Part shown: positions 7,906 to 15,898 of the stretch, piece after piece
Layout: every line of letters starts with the position of its first letter
How positions within the stretch are numbered: the stretch's first letter is position 1
From: Bacteroidales bacterium
GTDB taxonomy: Bacteria; Bacteroidota; Bacteroidia; Bacteroidales; UBA4417
Assembly (NCBI GenBank): GCA_016707705.1
Contig: JADJHD010000012.1
Coordinates: 62,001-126,000 of the forward strand
DNA length: 64,000 nucleotides
Direction: 5' to 3'
Notes under the pieces: model-generated
The model's input: the letters and a program-made list of their open reading frames with translations, nothing else
What the model was told of the DNA's origin: nothing
The model's database searches: none
Translations under genes and position numbers: made by a program

Positions 7906-8238
7906 CTATAATCCTAATTCTTTCGCTGGATCCCAGAATATTTTATCGAAATCAAGTATTTTATCTTCTTCGATTATTATTCCTTCGCTCTCAAGCAGTT
8001 GCTTCATCATATCCGGACCACCGAAATGATGTTTTCCTGTCAGGAGCCCATTTCTGTTGACCACCCTATGCGCTGGAATTCCTTGCAATTGGTTGTGCGA
8101 TGCATTCATTGCCCAGCCTACCATCCTTGATGAACCTCCTGAACCAAGGAATCTTGCAATGGCTCCATAGGAAGTAACCCTTCCAAAGGGAATCAGCTTT
8201 ACCACAGCATAAACCTTGTCAAAAAAGGAGTCTTCCAT
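7906..8238 (-). CDS. Alkyltransferase-like protein (ATL), cysteine-less MGMT homologue
   Basis: This 110-residue protein is the DNA-binding domain of the O6-alkylguanine-DNA alkyltransferase family. It has the helix-turn-helix region VTSYGAIARFLG (flipping Tyr24), Arg38 in SSRMVGWAM and the active-site loop. In the loop the catalytic PCHR is replaced by PAHR (Ala56, codon GCG), so it cannot accept an alkyl group. Such ATL proteins bind O6-alkylguanine and flag it for nucleotide excision repair. The gene starts 7 bases after the trmB stop, so the two are probably co-transcribed. The call rests on the visible substitution; binding of alkylated DNA is family knowledge. Confidence 0.88.
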   Translation of the reverse strand: MEDSFFDKVYAVVKLIPFGRVTSYGAIARFLGSGGSSRMVGWAMNASHNQLQGIPAHRVVNRNGLLTGKHHFGGPDMMKQLLESEGIIIEEDKILDFDKIFWDPAKELGL

Positions 8239-8245
8239 CTTGCCT

Positions 8246-8935
8246 TTATTTCCCTGCTCCTGAATTCAGTCTGAATCGCAGGTATTTAATCAGTAGCCCC
8301 TGCTCAAGCCATATCTTCTCATAATGGGTCTTCACAGGCAGAACATCAATAACCTCCGGATCTTCAGGATTTAAATACAAGTCAGCAGTATTGTAGAGTA
8401 TCTCATGCCCTCCTTCCCTGATAACTTCAAGGGTATAGAGGTATAATTCATCATTGTCGGTCTTAAGGTGTATAATGCCTTCCTTCTTGAGAATAGTCCT
8501 GAATCTCTCCAGAAACTGCGGAGAAGTGAATCTTTTCTTCGTTCTTGGACTATTTGGCTGTGGCTCGGGAAAAGTGATCCAGATTTCATCCAGCTCATCC
8601 TTTTCGAAAATTAAAGGAAGGTTTTCACCCAGTCCCCTGAAGAATGCAACATTCCCATTTCCACTGCTTGAAGATGCCTTGGCTCCAACCCACATTCTGG
8701 CTCCTTTTTTATCCATCCCGATAAAATTCTTTTCAGGATACTTTTCTGCCAGGGCAACTGTGTATTCTCCCTTGCCACATCCCAACTCAAGAACAATTGG
8801 ATGATCATTGCGGAAATATTCAGTTCTCCACTTTCCTTTCATGGGAAAACCATCATTCAGTTCATCCCAGCCGGGCTGAAAAAAGTGCTGAAAACTGGCA
8901 TTTTCAGCAAACCTTTGTAATTTTCTCTTTGCCAA
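8246..8935 (-). CDS. trmB: tRNA (guanine-N7-)-methyltransferase TrmB
   Basis: Makes m7G46 in the tRNA variable loop using S-adenosylmethionine. The 229-residue protein has the SAM-binding glycine motif LELGCGKGEYTVALA, the following acidic strand NFIGMDKKGARM, the family signature ITFPEPQPNSPRTKKR and a C-terminal LKTDNDELYLYTLE block. These are the standard elements of TrmB; the Bacteroidota form uses EPQP where proteobacteria use DPWP. The ATG at 8935 opens directly into the conserved N-terminal KRKLQRFAEN segment. The alkyltransferase-like gene follows after 7 bases. Confidence 0.92.
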   Translation of the reverse strand: MAKRKLQRFAENASFQHFFQPGWDELNDGFPMKGKWRTEYFRNDHPIVLELGCGKGEYTVALAEKYPEKNFIGMDKKGARMWVGAKASSSSGNGNVAFFRGLGENLPLIFEKDELDEIWITFPEPQPNSPRTKKRFTSPQFLERFRTILKKEGIIHLKTDNDELYLYTLEVIREGGHEILYNTADLYLNPEDPEVIDVLPVKTHYEKIWLEQGLLIKYLRFRLNSGAGK

Positions 8936-9020
8936 GGCAATCTTTTCTGTTGGTTAATAAAATAGATGCCGGAATATCCGATCATCAATGCTTAATACAA
9001 TTCCGGGAAGTGAGAATGAT

Positions 9021-10091
9021 TCAGTTGGAGTGCATAACCCATGCGCCGGTGTATCCCGCCGAACGAACTGCATCCAGTTTTTCTGCTGCTTCTTGCCTTT
9101 TGCTAAACCCCTGAATGCTTACAATGTACATTCCTTTCGAAGTGGTGTCAACAATAGATGCAGCGTAGCCTTTTGACTTTAATTCTTCTATAAGCTTAAG
9201 TGCATTTGTATGTTCACGGAATGCACCGCCAATAATATGATAGGGAAGCTTGACATCCTCCTTGGGGGCAGATACTGCGGGTGCTGTCTGGACTGGATAA
9301 TTCTTCCTGAGTGCAGTGTAAGAGATTACTTCAGGAGCAAAAGCTTCACCTGAAGGAAGTACAATTGATCCAGGGGAAACAGGGAATGCAGACTCTGAAA
9401 TGCCTTTTTCAACGGGGTTATCAGAAACCTTGTTGCTGACATGGGATACATTACTCGAACCCGTCAATGAAAAAAATCCTGAGTAACTGTGCACATACCC
9501 CTTAACCTGATCCATGTTGATGCTGCCCCAAATCGTAAGGGCAATAAACGGAGCAATAACTGCAGCCCATTTCAAAGCCTCAGGTACAAGATATTTGACT
9601 TTCGTTGTCCATGGCTGAACTCGCTGCGACATCTGAAGATCCTTCTTACCGGTTCTTTCAACTGGCACGGCAGAAAAGGATGGCAACCCAAAGGAATTTC
9701 CGGGGAATTCAACCCGGACCTCAGGTTCAAAATTTAAGTTGCCTTCAAGTGAAAGACTAACTATCCCCAAACCTTCAAGTTCAAGCTTCTGGCCATGCTG
9801 AAGCGATCTTCTGGAGGTTTCAACCCAATCCTGAATAATATCAAGGGCTTCCCTGTAATTGACATTCAGTTCCTTGGATAAGTGATTGGCTAGTAAGCCA
9901 TCATTTGTGGTAAGACTGGCATTAAAGGCAACCTGATAGGAGGGAGGGAAAAAACGATTGGATTCTTTTACAATCCTGGCAGGCAGATAACTGGTCAGGA
10001 AACCTCCAAAACCAGGAATGATAACACACTCATTCTGATATAATAAATCAGTAATGAACTGCGAATTCATATGTCTGCTGACCTCTTCCAT
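9021..10091 (-). CDS. HU-CCDC81 and SPOR domain protein (single-pass envelope protein)
   Basis: The N-terminus (from MNSQFITDLL) matches the Bacteroidota HU-CCDC81 pair: CVIIPGFGGFLTSYLPA followed by NASLTTNDGLLANHLS and a helical region. A single transmembrane segment follows (WAAVIAPFIALTIWG), then a low-complexity linker and a C-terminal SPOR domain (YHIIGGAFREHTNALKLIEEL ... GYAASIVD). SPOR domains bind denuded septal peptidoglycan, so a division-site or cell-wall role is likely. The open frame reaches a TTG that overlaps the kdsB stop, but this gives an atypical leader. ATGs at 10091 and 10070 are better, and the latter gives the usual domain start. Co-transcription with kdsB is likely. 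Confidence 0.82.
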   Translation of the reverse strand: MEEVSRHMNSQFITDLLYQNECVIIPGFGGFLTSYLPARIVKESNRFFPPSYQVAFNASLTTNDGLLANHLSKELNVNYREALDIIQDWVETSRRSLQHGQKLELEGLGIVSLSLEGNLNFEPEVRVEFPGNSFGLPSFSAVPVERTGKKDLQMSQRVQPWTTKVKYLVPEALKWAAVIAPFIALTIWGSINMDQVKGYVHSYSGFFSLTGSSNVSHVSNKVSDNPVEKGISESAFPVSPGSIVLPSGEAFAPEVISYTALRKNYPVQTAPAVSAPKEDVKLPYHIIGGAFREHTNALKLIEELKSKGYAASIVDTTSKGMYIVSIQGFSKRQEAAEKLDAVRSAGYTGAWVMHSN

Positions 10092-10123
10092 GCTGCGAAT
10101 ATAGGGAGATATAGAGGGTTTTA

Positions 10124-10882
10124 TCAAATTTTGTTAGTAAGTTTTGATAAATCTTCCGGGCTGTCAACGGCTATTGTCTCATAATCAGTGACTATCATTT
10201 TTAGCCTGTACCCATTTTCCATCCATCGTAATTGCTCCAGTGATTCTGCAGCCTCGAGTTTACCGGTTGGGAGCTTGAGAATTGATTGGAGAGTGCTCAT
10301 TCTGTATGCATACAGTCCAATGTGCTTGTAATGTCTTATAGTCCCGGGCCAGATTGTTTCCTGCTGATCCCTGCTGAATGGAATCGGACTTCTGCTGAAG
10401 TATAAGGCATAACCATTCTGGTCATTCACTACCTTCACTACATTCGGATTTTTCCATTCTGAGATATCTTGAATCTCTTTTTGCAATGAACAAATCTGAG
10501 CTGTACTATCCTCAAAACCAGAAAGCAACTCTACCAGCTGATCCGGCTCCAGCATGGGCTCGTCTCCCTGAATGTTGATTACAATATCAAATGTGAAGGA
10601 TGGACTTTGAGCAGATAACTGTTCAATTACTTCTCCAATCCGGTCAGTCCCTGAACGATGTTTATCCGAAGTCATAAAGCATTTGCCGCCAAACCCGGTA
10701 ACGTGTTCATAAATGCGGGCATCTTCGGTGGCAACAATCACTTCAGAGATTCTGCCACACTTCATGGCTTGCTCATACACCCGCTGAATCATTGACTTGC
10801 CTGCAATCATGGCAAGTGGTTTCCCGGGGAAGCGGGTAGATGCATACCTTGCTGGAATGACAGCTAAAATTCGTTCCATCAA
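10124..10882 (-). CDS. kdsB: 3-deoxy-manno-octulosonate cytidylyltransferase
   Basis: Activates Kdo as CMP-Kdo for lipopolysaccharide core synthesis. The 252-residue cytosolic enzyme shows the nucleotidyltransferase N-terminus VIPARYASTRFPGKPLA, the metal-binding NIQGDEPMLEP and SRSPIPFSRD. The C-terminal LEQLRWMENGYRLKM is characteristic of KdsB. Length and motifs are normal. The HU/SPOR gene follows directly downstream and proS lies 67 bases upstream on the same strand. Together with kdsD (50340-51305) and lpxH (21097-21867) it documents a Kdo-lipid A outer membrane. Confidence 0.95.
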   Translation of the reverse strand: MMERILAVIPARYASTRFPGKPLAMIAGKSMIQRVYEQAMKCGRISEVIVATEDARIYEHVTGFGGKCFMTSDKHRSGTDRIGEVIEQLSAQSPSFTFDIVINIQGDEPMLEPDQLVELLSGFEDSTAQICSLQKEIQDISEWKNPNVVKVVNDQNGYALYFSRSPIPFSRDQQETIWPGTIRHYKHIGLYAYRMSTLQSILKLPTGKLEAAESLEQLRWMENGYRLKMIVTDYETIAVDSPEDLSKLTNKI

Positions 10883-10949
10883 ATGAAATTTATAATGCAG
10901 ATCAGGCGGAATTGACTGATAACTCTCTTAAAACCGGAATTCGCTGATA

Positions 10950-12425
10950 CTAATATGCCCTGGCAAAAATCACGCGTTGCTGTGAAGGCTTGCCTGTATA
11001 AATGCACTTGCCTTCTTCCTGCTTGCCATTGATGGGAATCAGTCGGATGGTTGCCTTCGTTTCTTCCTTGATTTTCTGCTCAGTTTCAGGTGTACCATCC
11101 CAATGCGCGGAAATAAATCCGCCTGTGGTGTCCAGGATATTCTTGAATTCTTCCCAGCTATCAGCATTAAAGGTCATTCTTTCCCGGAAGGATAGTGCTT
11201 TCTGGAAAAGGTTTTCCTGAATGTTGTCGAGCAAATGCTCAATCTTGGTATCAATATCCTGAAGCTGGAAGACATTCTTTTCGAGGGTGTCACGACGGGC
11301 AACTTCAACAGTTCCGTTCTCCAGATCACGGGGACCCATGGCAAGCCTTACGGGTACTCCCTTGAATTCATACTCATTGAACTTCCATCCTGGTTTATAG
11401 GTATCCCTGTCATCATATTTAACGCTGATTCCCTTTGCTTTCAATGCAGCCATGATTTCATGCGCTTTTTCACTGATAGCAGCCAATTGCTCATCTGTTT
11501 TGTAAATAGGAATGATTACAACCTGAATGGGGGCCAGCTTTGGAGGCAGAACCAAGCCATTATCGTCGGAATGTGACATAACCAAAGCTCCCATTAATCG
11601 GGTTGAAACTCCCCAGGATGTAGCCCAAACATACTCCAACTTGTTCTCCCTGCTGAGGAACTGCACTTCAAAGGCTTTTGCAAAATTCTGACCGAGAAAA
11701 TGTGAAGTTCCGGCCTGCAATGCTTTGCCGTCCTGCATGAGAGCTTCAATGCAATAAGTCTCTACTGCACCTGCAAACCTTTCGTTTGGTGATTTTACAC
11801 CTTTTAATACAGGTATAGCCATGAAACTTTCTGCAAATTCTGCATAAACATGCAACATCTTTTCTGCTTCTTCAATTGCTTCCTTCTCAGTTGCATGTGC
11901 GGTATGTCCTTCCTGCCAAAGAAATTCTGCAGTCCTCAGAAACAGCCTGGTCCTCATCTCCCAGCGCACAACATTGGCCCACTGATTTACAAGGATAGGA
12001 AGATCCCTATATGAACGAATCCAGTTTCTGTAGGTATCCCAGATAATAGTCTCAGAGGTTGGCCTGACAATCAATTCTTCCTCCAGTTTAGCATCCGGAT
12101 CAACTATAACTCCCTTTCCATCAGGTGAATTCTTCAAACGATAATGGGTCACAACCGCACATTCCTTGGCGAAACCTTCAACATGCGAAGCTTCCTTGCT
12201 AAAAAACGACTTTGGTATGAATAATGGAAAGTAAGCATTCACATGCCCGGTTTCCTTGAACATCTTATCCAGTTGAGCCTGTACCTTTTCCCAAATGGCA
12301 TAGCCATAGGGTTTGATCACCATACATCCCCTGACTGCAGAATTTTCTGCAAGGTCAGCCTTGATTACAAGGTCATTGTACCATTGGGAGTAGTTTTCGT
12401 CACGAGTTGCAAAATCTTTGGCCAT
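10950..12425 (-). CDS. proS: Prolyl-tRNA synthetase, type without the bacterial editing insertion
   Basis: Charges tRNA-Pro. From the ATG at 12425 the 491-residue protein starts MAKDFATRDENYSQWYNDLV, which matches Bacteroidota ProS N-termini. It has the class II motifs, including VNAYFPLFIPKSF, LIVRPTSETIIW (motif 2 region) and the WGVSTR segment. It also has an anticodon-binding domain and the C-terminal zinc-like tail of the archaeal/eukaryote-type enzyme. The editing insertion of E. coli-type ProRS is absent. The frame extends to a TTG at 12479, but that codon lies inside a TACTTTTG promoter box (12477-12484), which argues for the downstream ATG. kdsB follows. Confidence 0.95.
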   Translation of the reverse strand: MAKDFATRDENYSQWYNDLVIKADLAENSAVRGCMVIKPYGYAIWEKVQAQLDKMFKETGHVNAYFPLFIPKSFFSKEASHVEGFAKECAVVTHYRLKNSPDGKGVIVDPDAKLEEELIVRPTSETIIWDTYRNWIRSYRDLPILVNQWANVVRWEMRTRLFLRTAEFLWQEGHTAHATEKEAIEEAEKMLHVYAEFAESFMAIPVLKGVKSPNERFAGAVETYCIEALMQDGKALQAGTSHFLGQNFAKAFEVQFLSRENKLEYVWATSWGVSTRLMGALVMSHSDDNGLVLPPKLAPIQVVIIPIYKTDEQLAAISEKAHEIMAALKAKGISVKYDDRDTYKPGWKFNEYEFKGVPVRLAMGPRDLENGTVEVARRDTLEKNVFQLQDIDTKIEHLLDNIQENLFQKALSFRERMTFNADSWEEFKNILDTTGGFISAHWDGTPETEQKIKEETKATIRLIPINGKQEEGKCIYTGKPSQQRVIFARAY

Positions 12426-12476
12426 CTTTTCTTTTATGGTATGATAATTGTATATTTTTACCGGTTTACTTTCCTG

Positions 12477-12484
12477 CAAAAGTA
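12477..12484 (-). promoter_or_regulatory. Putative -7 box (TACTTTTG) for proS
   Basis: Read on the minus strand this is TACTTTTG, matching TAnnTTTG, about 52 bases before the ATG at 12425. It overlaps the upstream TTG codon at 12479 and so helps exclude that start. The nearest TTG lies 24 bases further upstream, longer than the usual spacing. Confidence 0.45.
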
Positions 12485-12545
12485 TGAAATTTACAGCTAG
12501 TACATACTCAAGGAAAGCACCGCTTTTCCATCGACACTAACCTAC

Positions 12546-12552
12546 AAGGAGG
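12546..12552 (+). promoter_or_regulatory. Strong Shine-Dalgarno sequence (AAGGAGG)
   Basis: AAGGAGG ends 5 bases before the ATG at 12558. Most genes in this window, like Bacteroidota genes in general, lack such a strong ribosome-binding site. This suggests efficient translation of the downstream lipoprotein. Confidence 0.6.
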
Positions 12553-12557
12553 AAGTT

Positions 12558-14168
12558 ATGAAATCACAAACTCTTCTTATCGCATGCAGCCTTGCATTGC
12601 TTACCGCCTGTACTTCACAATATCAGGCCAGAAACTACGACGATCTCTATTACTCAACCAGAGAAAAAAAGGTTGATGATCATTCTTTTGTAGTTAAACC
12701 GAGCAAGGTCGAAGCAGAACCGGTAAATTCCCCTGAATCCGGCAGTACCGGACAATGGACTGGAGCATCAACTCCTTCTCAAAATAATGATAGCACTCAG
12801 CAAACTATGGATCAGGGTTATTCCTCTGATTCATATTTTATGGATGACTATTACGATTATGCATACTCAGCCCGTATGCGCAGGTTCCATGATAATCACT
12901 ACTATGGAAGTTATTATTCTGACTATTACACCAATTCCTATTGGTATGATTATAACCCATGGAATTGGGGTACCAGTATTTATATGGGTTATAACTGGGG
13001 GTATCCGGGACTTTATTCTTCATGGTACTATCCAGGATATTCCTGGGGTGGATATTATGATTGGTGGAACCCTTATTACAGCTATGGCGGTTTCGGGTAT
13101 AATTATGGTTACTGGAACGGATATTATGACGGATACTGGAACGGCTACTATGGCGGTGGCTGGGCAGAAAATAACTATGGAAATGGAGGACATAACGGTC
13201 GCAACTATCATGGTCACAGGGGTAGTGTAGGTACATCAGGTGGACTCGCCGGTAATTCACGCGGTCTCAGATCAGGTTCAGAATATGATAACCAACTGGT
13301 TCGTGGTAGTAACTATAATGACAGGAATCAGAGTGTTGCCAGTGGTAATGCCAGAGGCTCCAGAAATGACGGAAATGCAACTGATCCAAATCAAACTGCT
13401 CAAACCAACAGCCAGAGAAATACTGTCCGCAATCAGCCTGAACCAAATCCTCAGCGCGGAAGCATGCAAAATGCAGGAAATATGAATCCTTCCAATTCAA
13501 GAAATGAGGAAGGCAATACTGGCTCTGAACAGGTTCGTAATGCTTCGCAAGCCGGATCTACCGCACAAAATGAGAGACAACAGTCTGCTTACAATGAAAG
13601 AACTGCACGTTACGTCTATCAGCGCAATCCCAATGGTGGAAAAACCCAGCCGGAGCAAGGACTGAAGACAAGAGGCAGCATTCAGCCATACAGTTCTCCT
13701 ACTTATACAAAACCTCGTTCAGGTCAGGAATATACTGCACCAAAATACCGGAATACACCTCCTTCAAATGAACAAAGGACAACAGCCAGTCCTTCAGGAG
13801 GCAGTAATCAGAGAAGTTCGCAGGGTCAGGATAACAGGACCTATTCCGCCCCATCAAATAACAGGAGTAGCCAGCCTGCAAATAATCAGGGCAGAACAAA
13901 TGCTTCACCAAACCGATCGAATGAAAATAGATCAACACCGTCCAGAAGCAACTATTCAACCCCAACCCGCTCCAGCGAAAGTTCTTCACCATCAAGAAGC
14001 AACAGTAACTACTCTGCACCTTCACGTTCGTCTGAAAGTTCTTCGCCTTCACGCAGCAACAGCAGCTACTCTGCACCCAGCCGCTCAAGCGAAAGTTCCA
14101 GCCCCTCAAGAAGCAGCGGTTCCTCTGGTTCTGGCTCATCAGGTTCAGGTTCAGGACATCGCAGGTAA
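12558..14168 (+). CDS. Tyr/Gly/Trp-rich and Ser-repeat low-complexity lipoprotein
   Basis: The 536-residue protein has a lipoprotein signal (LALLTAC, Cys18). Residues about 90-215 are extremely rich in Tyr, Gly, Trp and Asn (for example GYNWGYPGLYSSWYY and YWNGYYDGYWNGYYGG). The remainder is a disordered Asn/Gln/Ser/Arg-rich tail with three near-identical Ser-rich units at 462-516 and a Gly-Ser end. There is no enzymatic domain. A surface-exposed, sticky or structural role is plausible but unproven. Translation starts from an unusually strong ribosome-binding site (12546-12552). Antisense and alternate-frame open frames across the region are by-products of the repetitive codon use. A FadL-type porin gene follows after about 110 bases. 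The DUF6600 protein at 32242 has a similar layout. Confidence 0.7.
   Translation: MKSQTLLIACSLALLTACTSQYQARNYDDLYYSTREKKVDDHSFVVKPSKVEAEPVNSPESGSTGQWTGASTPSQNNDSTQQTMDQGYSSDSYFMDDYYDYAYSARMRRFHDNHYYGSYYSDYYTNSYWYDYNPWNWGTSIYMGYNWGYPGLYSSWYYPGYSWGGYYDWWNPYYSYGGFGYNYGYWNGYYDGYWNGYYGGGWAENNYGNGGHNGRNYHGHRGSVGTSGGLAGNSRGLRSGSEYDNQLVRGSNYNDRNQSVASGNARGSRNDGNATDPNQTAQTNSQRNTVRNQPEPNPQRGSMQNAGNMNPSNSRNEEGNTGSEQVRNASQAGSTAQNERQQSAYNERTARYVYQRNPNGGKTQPEQGLKTRGSIQPYSSPTYTKPRSGQEYTAPKYRNTPPSNEQRTTASPSGGSNQRSSQGQDNRTYSAPSNNRSSQPANNQGRTNASPNRSNENRSTPSRSNYSTPTRSSESSSPSRSNSNYSAPSRSSESSSPSRSNSSYSAPSRSSESSSPSRSSGSSGSGSSGSGSGHRR
13941..14105 (+). repeat. In-frame tandem repeat encoding three Ser-rich units
   Basis: Residues 462-516 of the lipoprotein consist of one 17-residue and two 19-residue units. 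The consensus is SRSNSxYSAPSRSSESSSP, a 57-base period. Serine codons differ between units, so the repeat is conserved mainly at protein level. Confidence 0.7.
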
Positions 14169-14222
14169 TCGTTATAGTTAATTTTCTGGTTTAGTTCATT
14201 TATCCTGCTTAAAGGTTCCTTT

Positions 14223-14239
14223 CCCTGATACTGTCAGGG
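14223..14239 (+). other. Small hairpin in the leader of the FadL-type gene
   Basis: CCCTGA (14223-14228) pairs with TCAGGG (14234-14239) around TACTG. It has no T-tract. It could protect or end the upstream mRNA, or be incidental. Confidence 0.3.
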
Positions 14240-14276
14240 CTCAGCAGGTGTTTGGTTAAAAATAATGCCTTAAAAA

Positions 14277-15746
14277 ATGAAAAAGATAATTTTATCCTCT
14301 CTTCTCATCGCAGCAGCCACCTTCGGTTGGAGTCAGAATGCCAATGATGCATTGCGATACTCCTCTGTTTCATACAATGGCACCGCACGCTTCATAGCCC
14401 TGTCCGGAGCATATGGCGCTTTGGGTGCCGATTTTTCTTCACTGAGCCAGAATCCGGCAGGCATCGGCTTCTACAGGAAATCTGAATTTGTTATCACTCC
14501 TGGTTTCTATAGCTCAAATTCATCATCAACCTACTATGGTAAAGCTAATTCTGATTTTCGTTCAAACCTGATGCTTGGAAACGTAGGTATGGTTTTTAGC
14601 TCTAACCTTAATGAGAATAATAGTTCTCTGATTAAAGGATTACAACTGGGTTTTGGAATGAACCGACAAAATAGCTTCAACAACAGAATATTGATTGAAG
14701 GATTCAATACTCAATCTTCCCTCATGGGACTTTATGCAGATAATGCAAATAACGGGGGCAGTCCATTGGATGTTGATCAACTTGATGAGTTTTCAACTCT
14801 TCAGGCTTACAATGCCAACTTGTTGGTCTACGACTCAGGCAGCTTCAATAATCCTGCTCATTATTGGGTTGACATGCCCAACGGAAATGTATTGCAAAGA
14901 AAGACCATCCAGATGTCAGGCTCCTCCAGGGAGATGCTGCTGAGTGGTGGGATGAACTTCGACAATAAACTCTACCTGGGATTAAGCTTATGCTTCCCAA
15001 GTATTCGCTATGAAGAGGAATCGAATTTTTCTGAACAGGATAGTGAAGGACTAAGTTCCAATGCAGATCCTGATTACAATTTTTCAGCCGTAAAAAGATC
15101 TGAGAATGTTTCCACCCGCGGAAATGGCTTCAATCTAAAATTCGGATTCATCTATAAACCCATCGACTACATCCGGATTGGAGGAGCTTTCCATAGCTCA
15201 ACCACCTACAATCTTACCGATGAATGGAGCTCAAAGCTGACTTCCTATTTTGAGAATGGAAATACATATTCTGAATCAGCAACAGGTGGCCCCTATGATT
15301 ACAGACTTAGCACTCCCATGAGGGCTATCGGTAGTCTGGCAATTGTTTTGCCACAGTTTGGCTTCATTAGTGCTGACTACGAATATGTTGACTATTCCTC
15401 AGCCAAGCTTCGCGCCGACGATTATGAATTCTTCGATGAAAATGATGTTATCAAATCTGACCTCAAAGCTACCGGCAACCTTAGGTTTGGAGCTGAATTC
15501 AGGTATAACGTGTTTGCTTTCAGGGCTGGGACCAGTTTCTACGGCTCACCTTACAAGAATGAAACAACAAGGGGAGCAAAAATGGGATACTCTGCAGGTA
15601 TCGGAATAAGGGAGAAAGGATATTTTCTCGATATGGCATTCAATCACCAGGAATCAAAGGATAATCTCTATCTCTATGGAGATACATACTCTGATATGAA
15701 GTATGGAACAAATCAAATTCAGATGACGCTGGGATTCAGATTTTAG
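14277..15746 (+). CDS. OmpP1/FadL-type outer-membrane transport protein
   Basis: The 489-residue protein has a signal peptide (MKKIILSSLLIAAATFGWSQ). It continues with the FadL-like N-terminal stretch ARFIALSGAYGALGADFSSLSQNPAGIGFYRKSE, the hatch-associated NPAG motif typical of the OmpP1/FadL/TodX family. The C-terminal two thirds are alternating strands ending in MTLGFRF, a standard barrel C-terminus. Family members pass hydrophobic substrates such as long-chain fatty acids. Bacteroidota homologues are often labelled hemin receptors without evidence. A strong hairpin terminator follows at 15752-15787. Substrate unknown. Confidence 0.8.
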   Translation: MKKIILSSLLIAAATFGWSQNANDALRYSSVSYNGTARFIALSGAYGALGADFSSLSQNPAGIGFYRKSEFVITPGFYSSNSSSTYYGKANSDFRSNLMLGNVGMVFSSNLNENNSSLIKGLQLGFGMNRQNSFNNRILIEGFNTQSSLMGLYADNANNGGSPLDVDQLDEFSTLQAYNANLLVYDSGSFNNPAHYWVDMPNGNVLQRKTIQMSGSSREMLLSGGMNFDNKLYLGLSLCFPSIRYEEESNFSEQDSEGLSSNADPDYNFSAVKRSENVSTRGNGFNLKFGFIYKPIDYIRIGGAFHSSTTYNLTDEWSSKLTSYFENGNTYSESATGGPYDYRLSTPMRAIGSLAIVLPQFGFISADYEYVDYSSAKLRADDYEFFDENDVIKSDLKATGNLRFGAEFRYNVFAFRAGTSFYGSPYKNETTRGAKMGYSAGIGIREKGYFLDMAFNHQESKDNLYLYGDTYSDMKYGTNQIQMTLGFRF

Positions 15747-15751
15747 TTTTA

Positions 15752-15787
15752 AATCAGGAAGCCCCGGTCAACCCGGGCTTCCTGATT
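15752..15787 (+). terminator. Rho-independent-like terminator after the FadL-type gene
   Basis: AATCAGGAAGCCC (15752-15764) pairs perfectly with GGGCTTCCTGATT (15775-15787), a 13-bp stem starting 6 bases after the stop codon. A short T-rich run follows (actgTTTTata). Confidence 0.7.
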
Positions 15788-15898
15788 ACTGTTTTATATT
15801 AACATTAAGTAATATCAACTGTTTATATATTAATGCATCTATTCTCTGACGACTACTATAGCCGTAAGGATAAAATGCAGAAAAATTTATTTTTCAGA

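Noticed and set aside
12787..13500. Several open frames in other phases and antisense across the low-complexity lipoprotein gene
   Set aside because: They arise from the biased, repetitive codon use of the real frame; their translations are His/Met/Ile-rich and lack any domain.
13941..14105. Possible CRISPR-like tandem repeat
   Set aside because: The 57-base units are in frame, encode Ser-rich peptide repeats, vary at synonymous sites and have no spacers.
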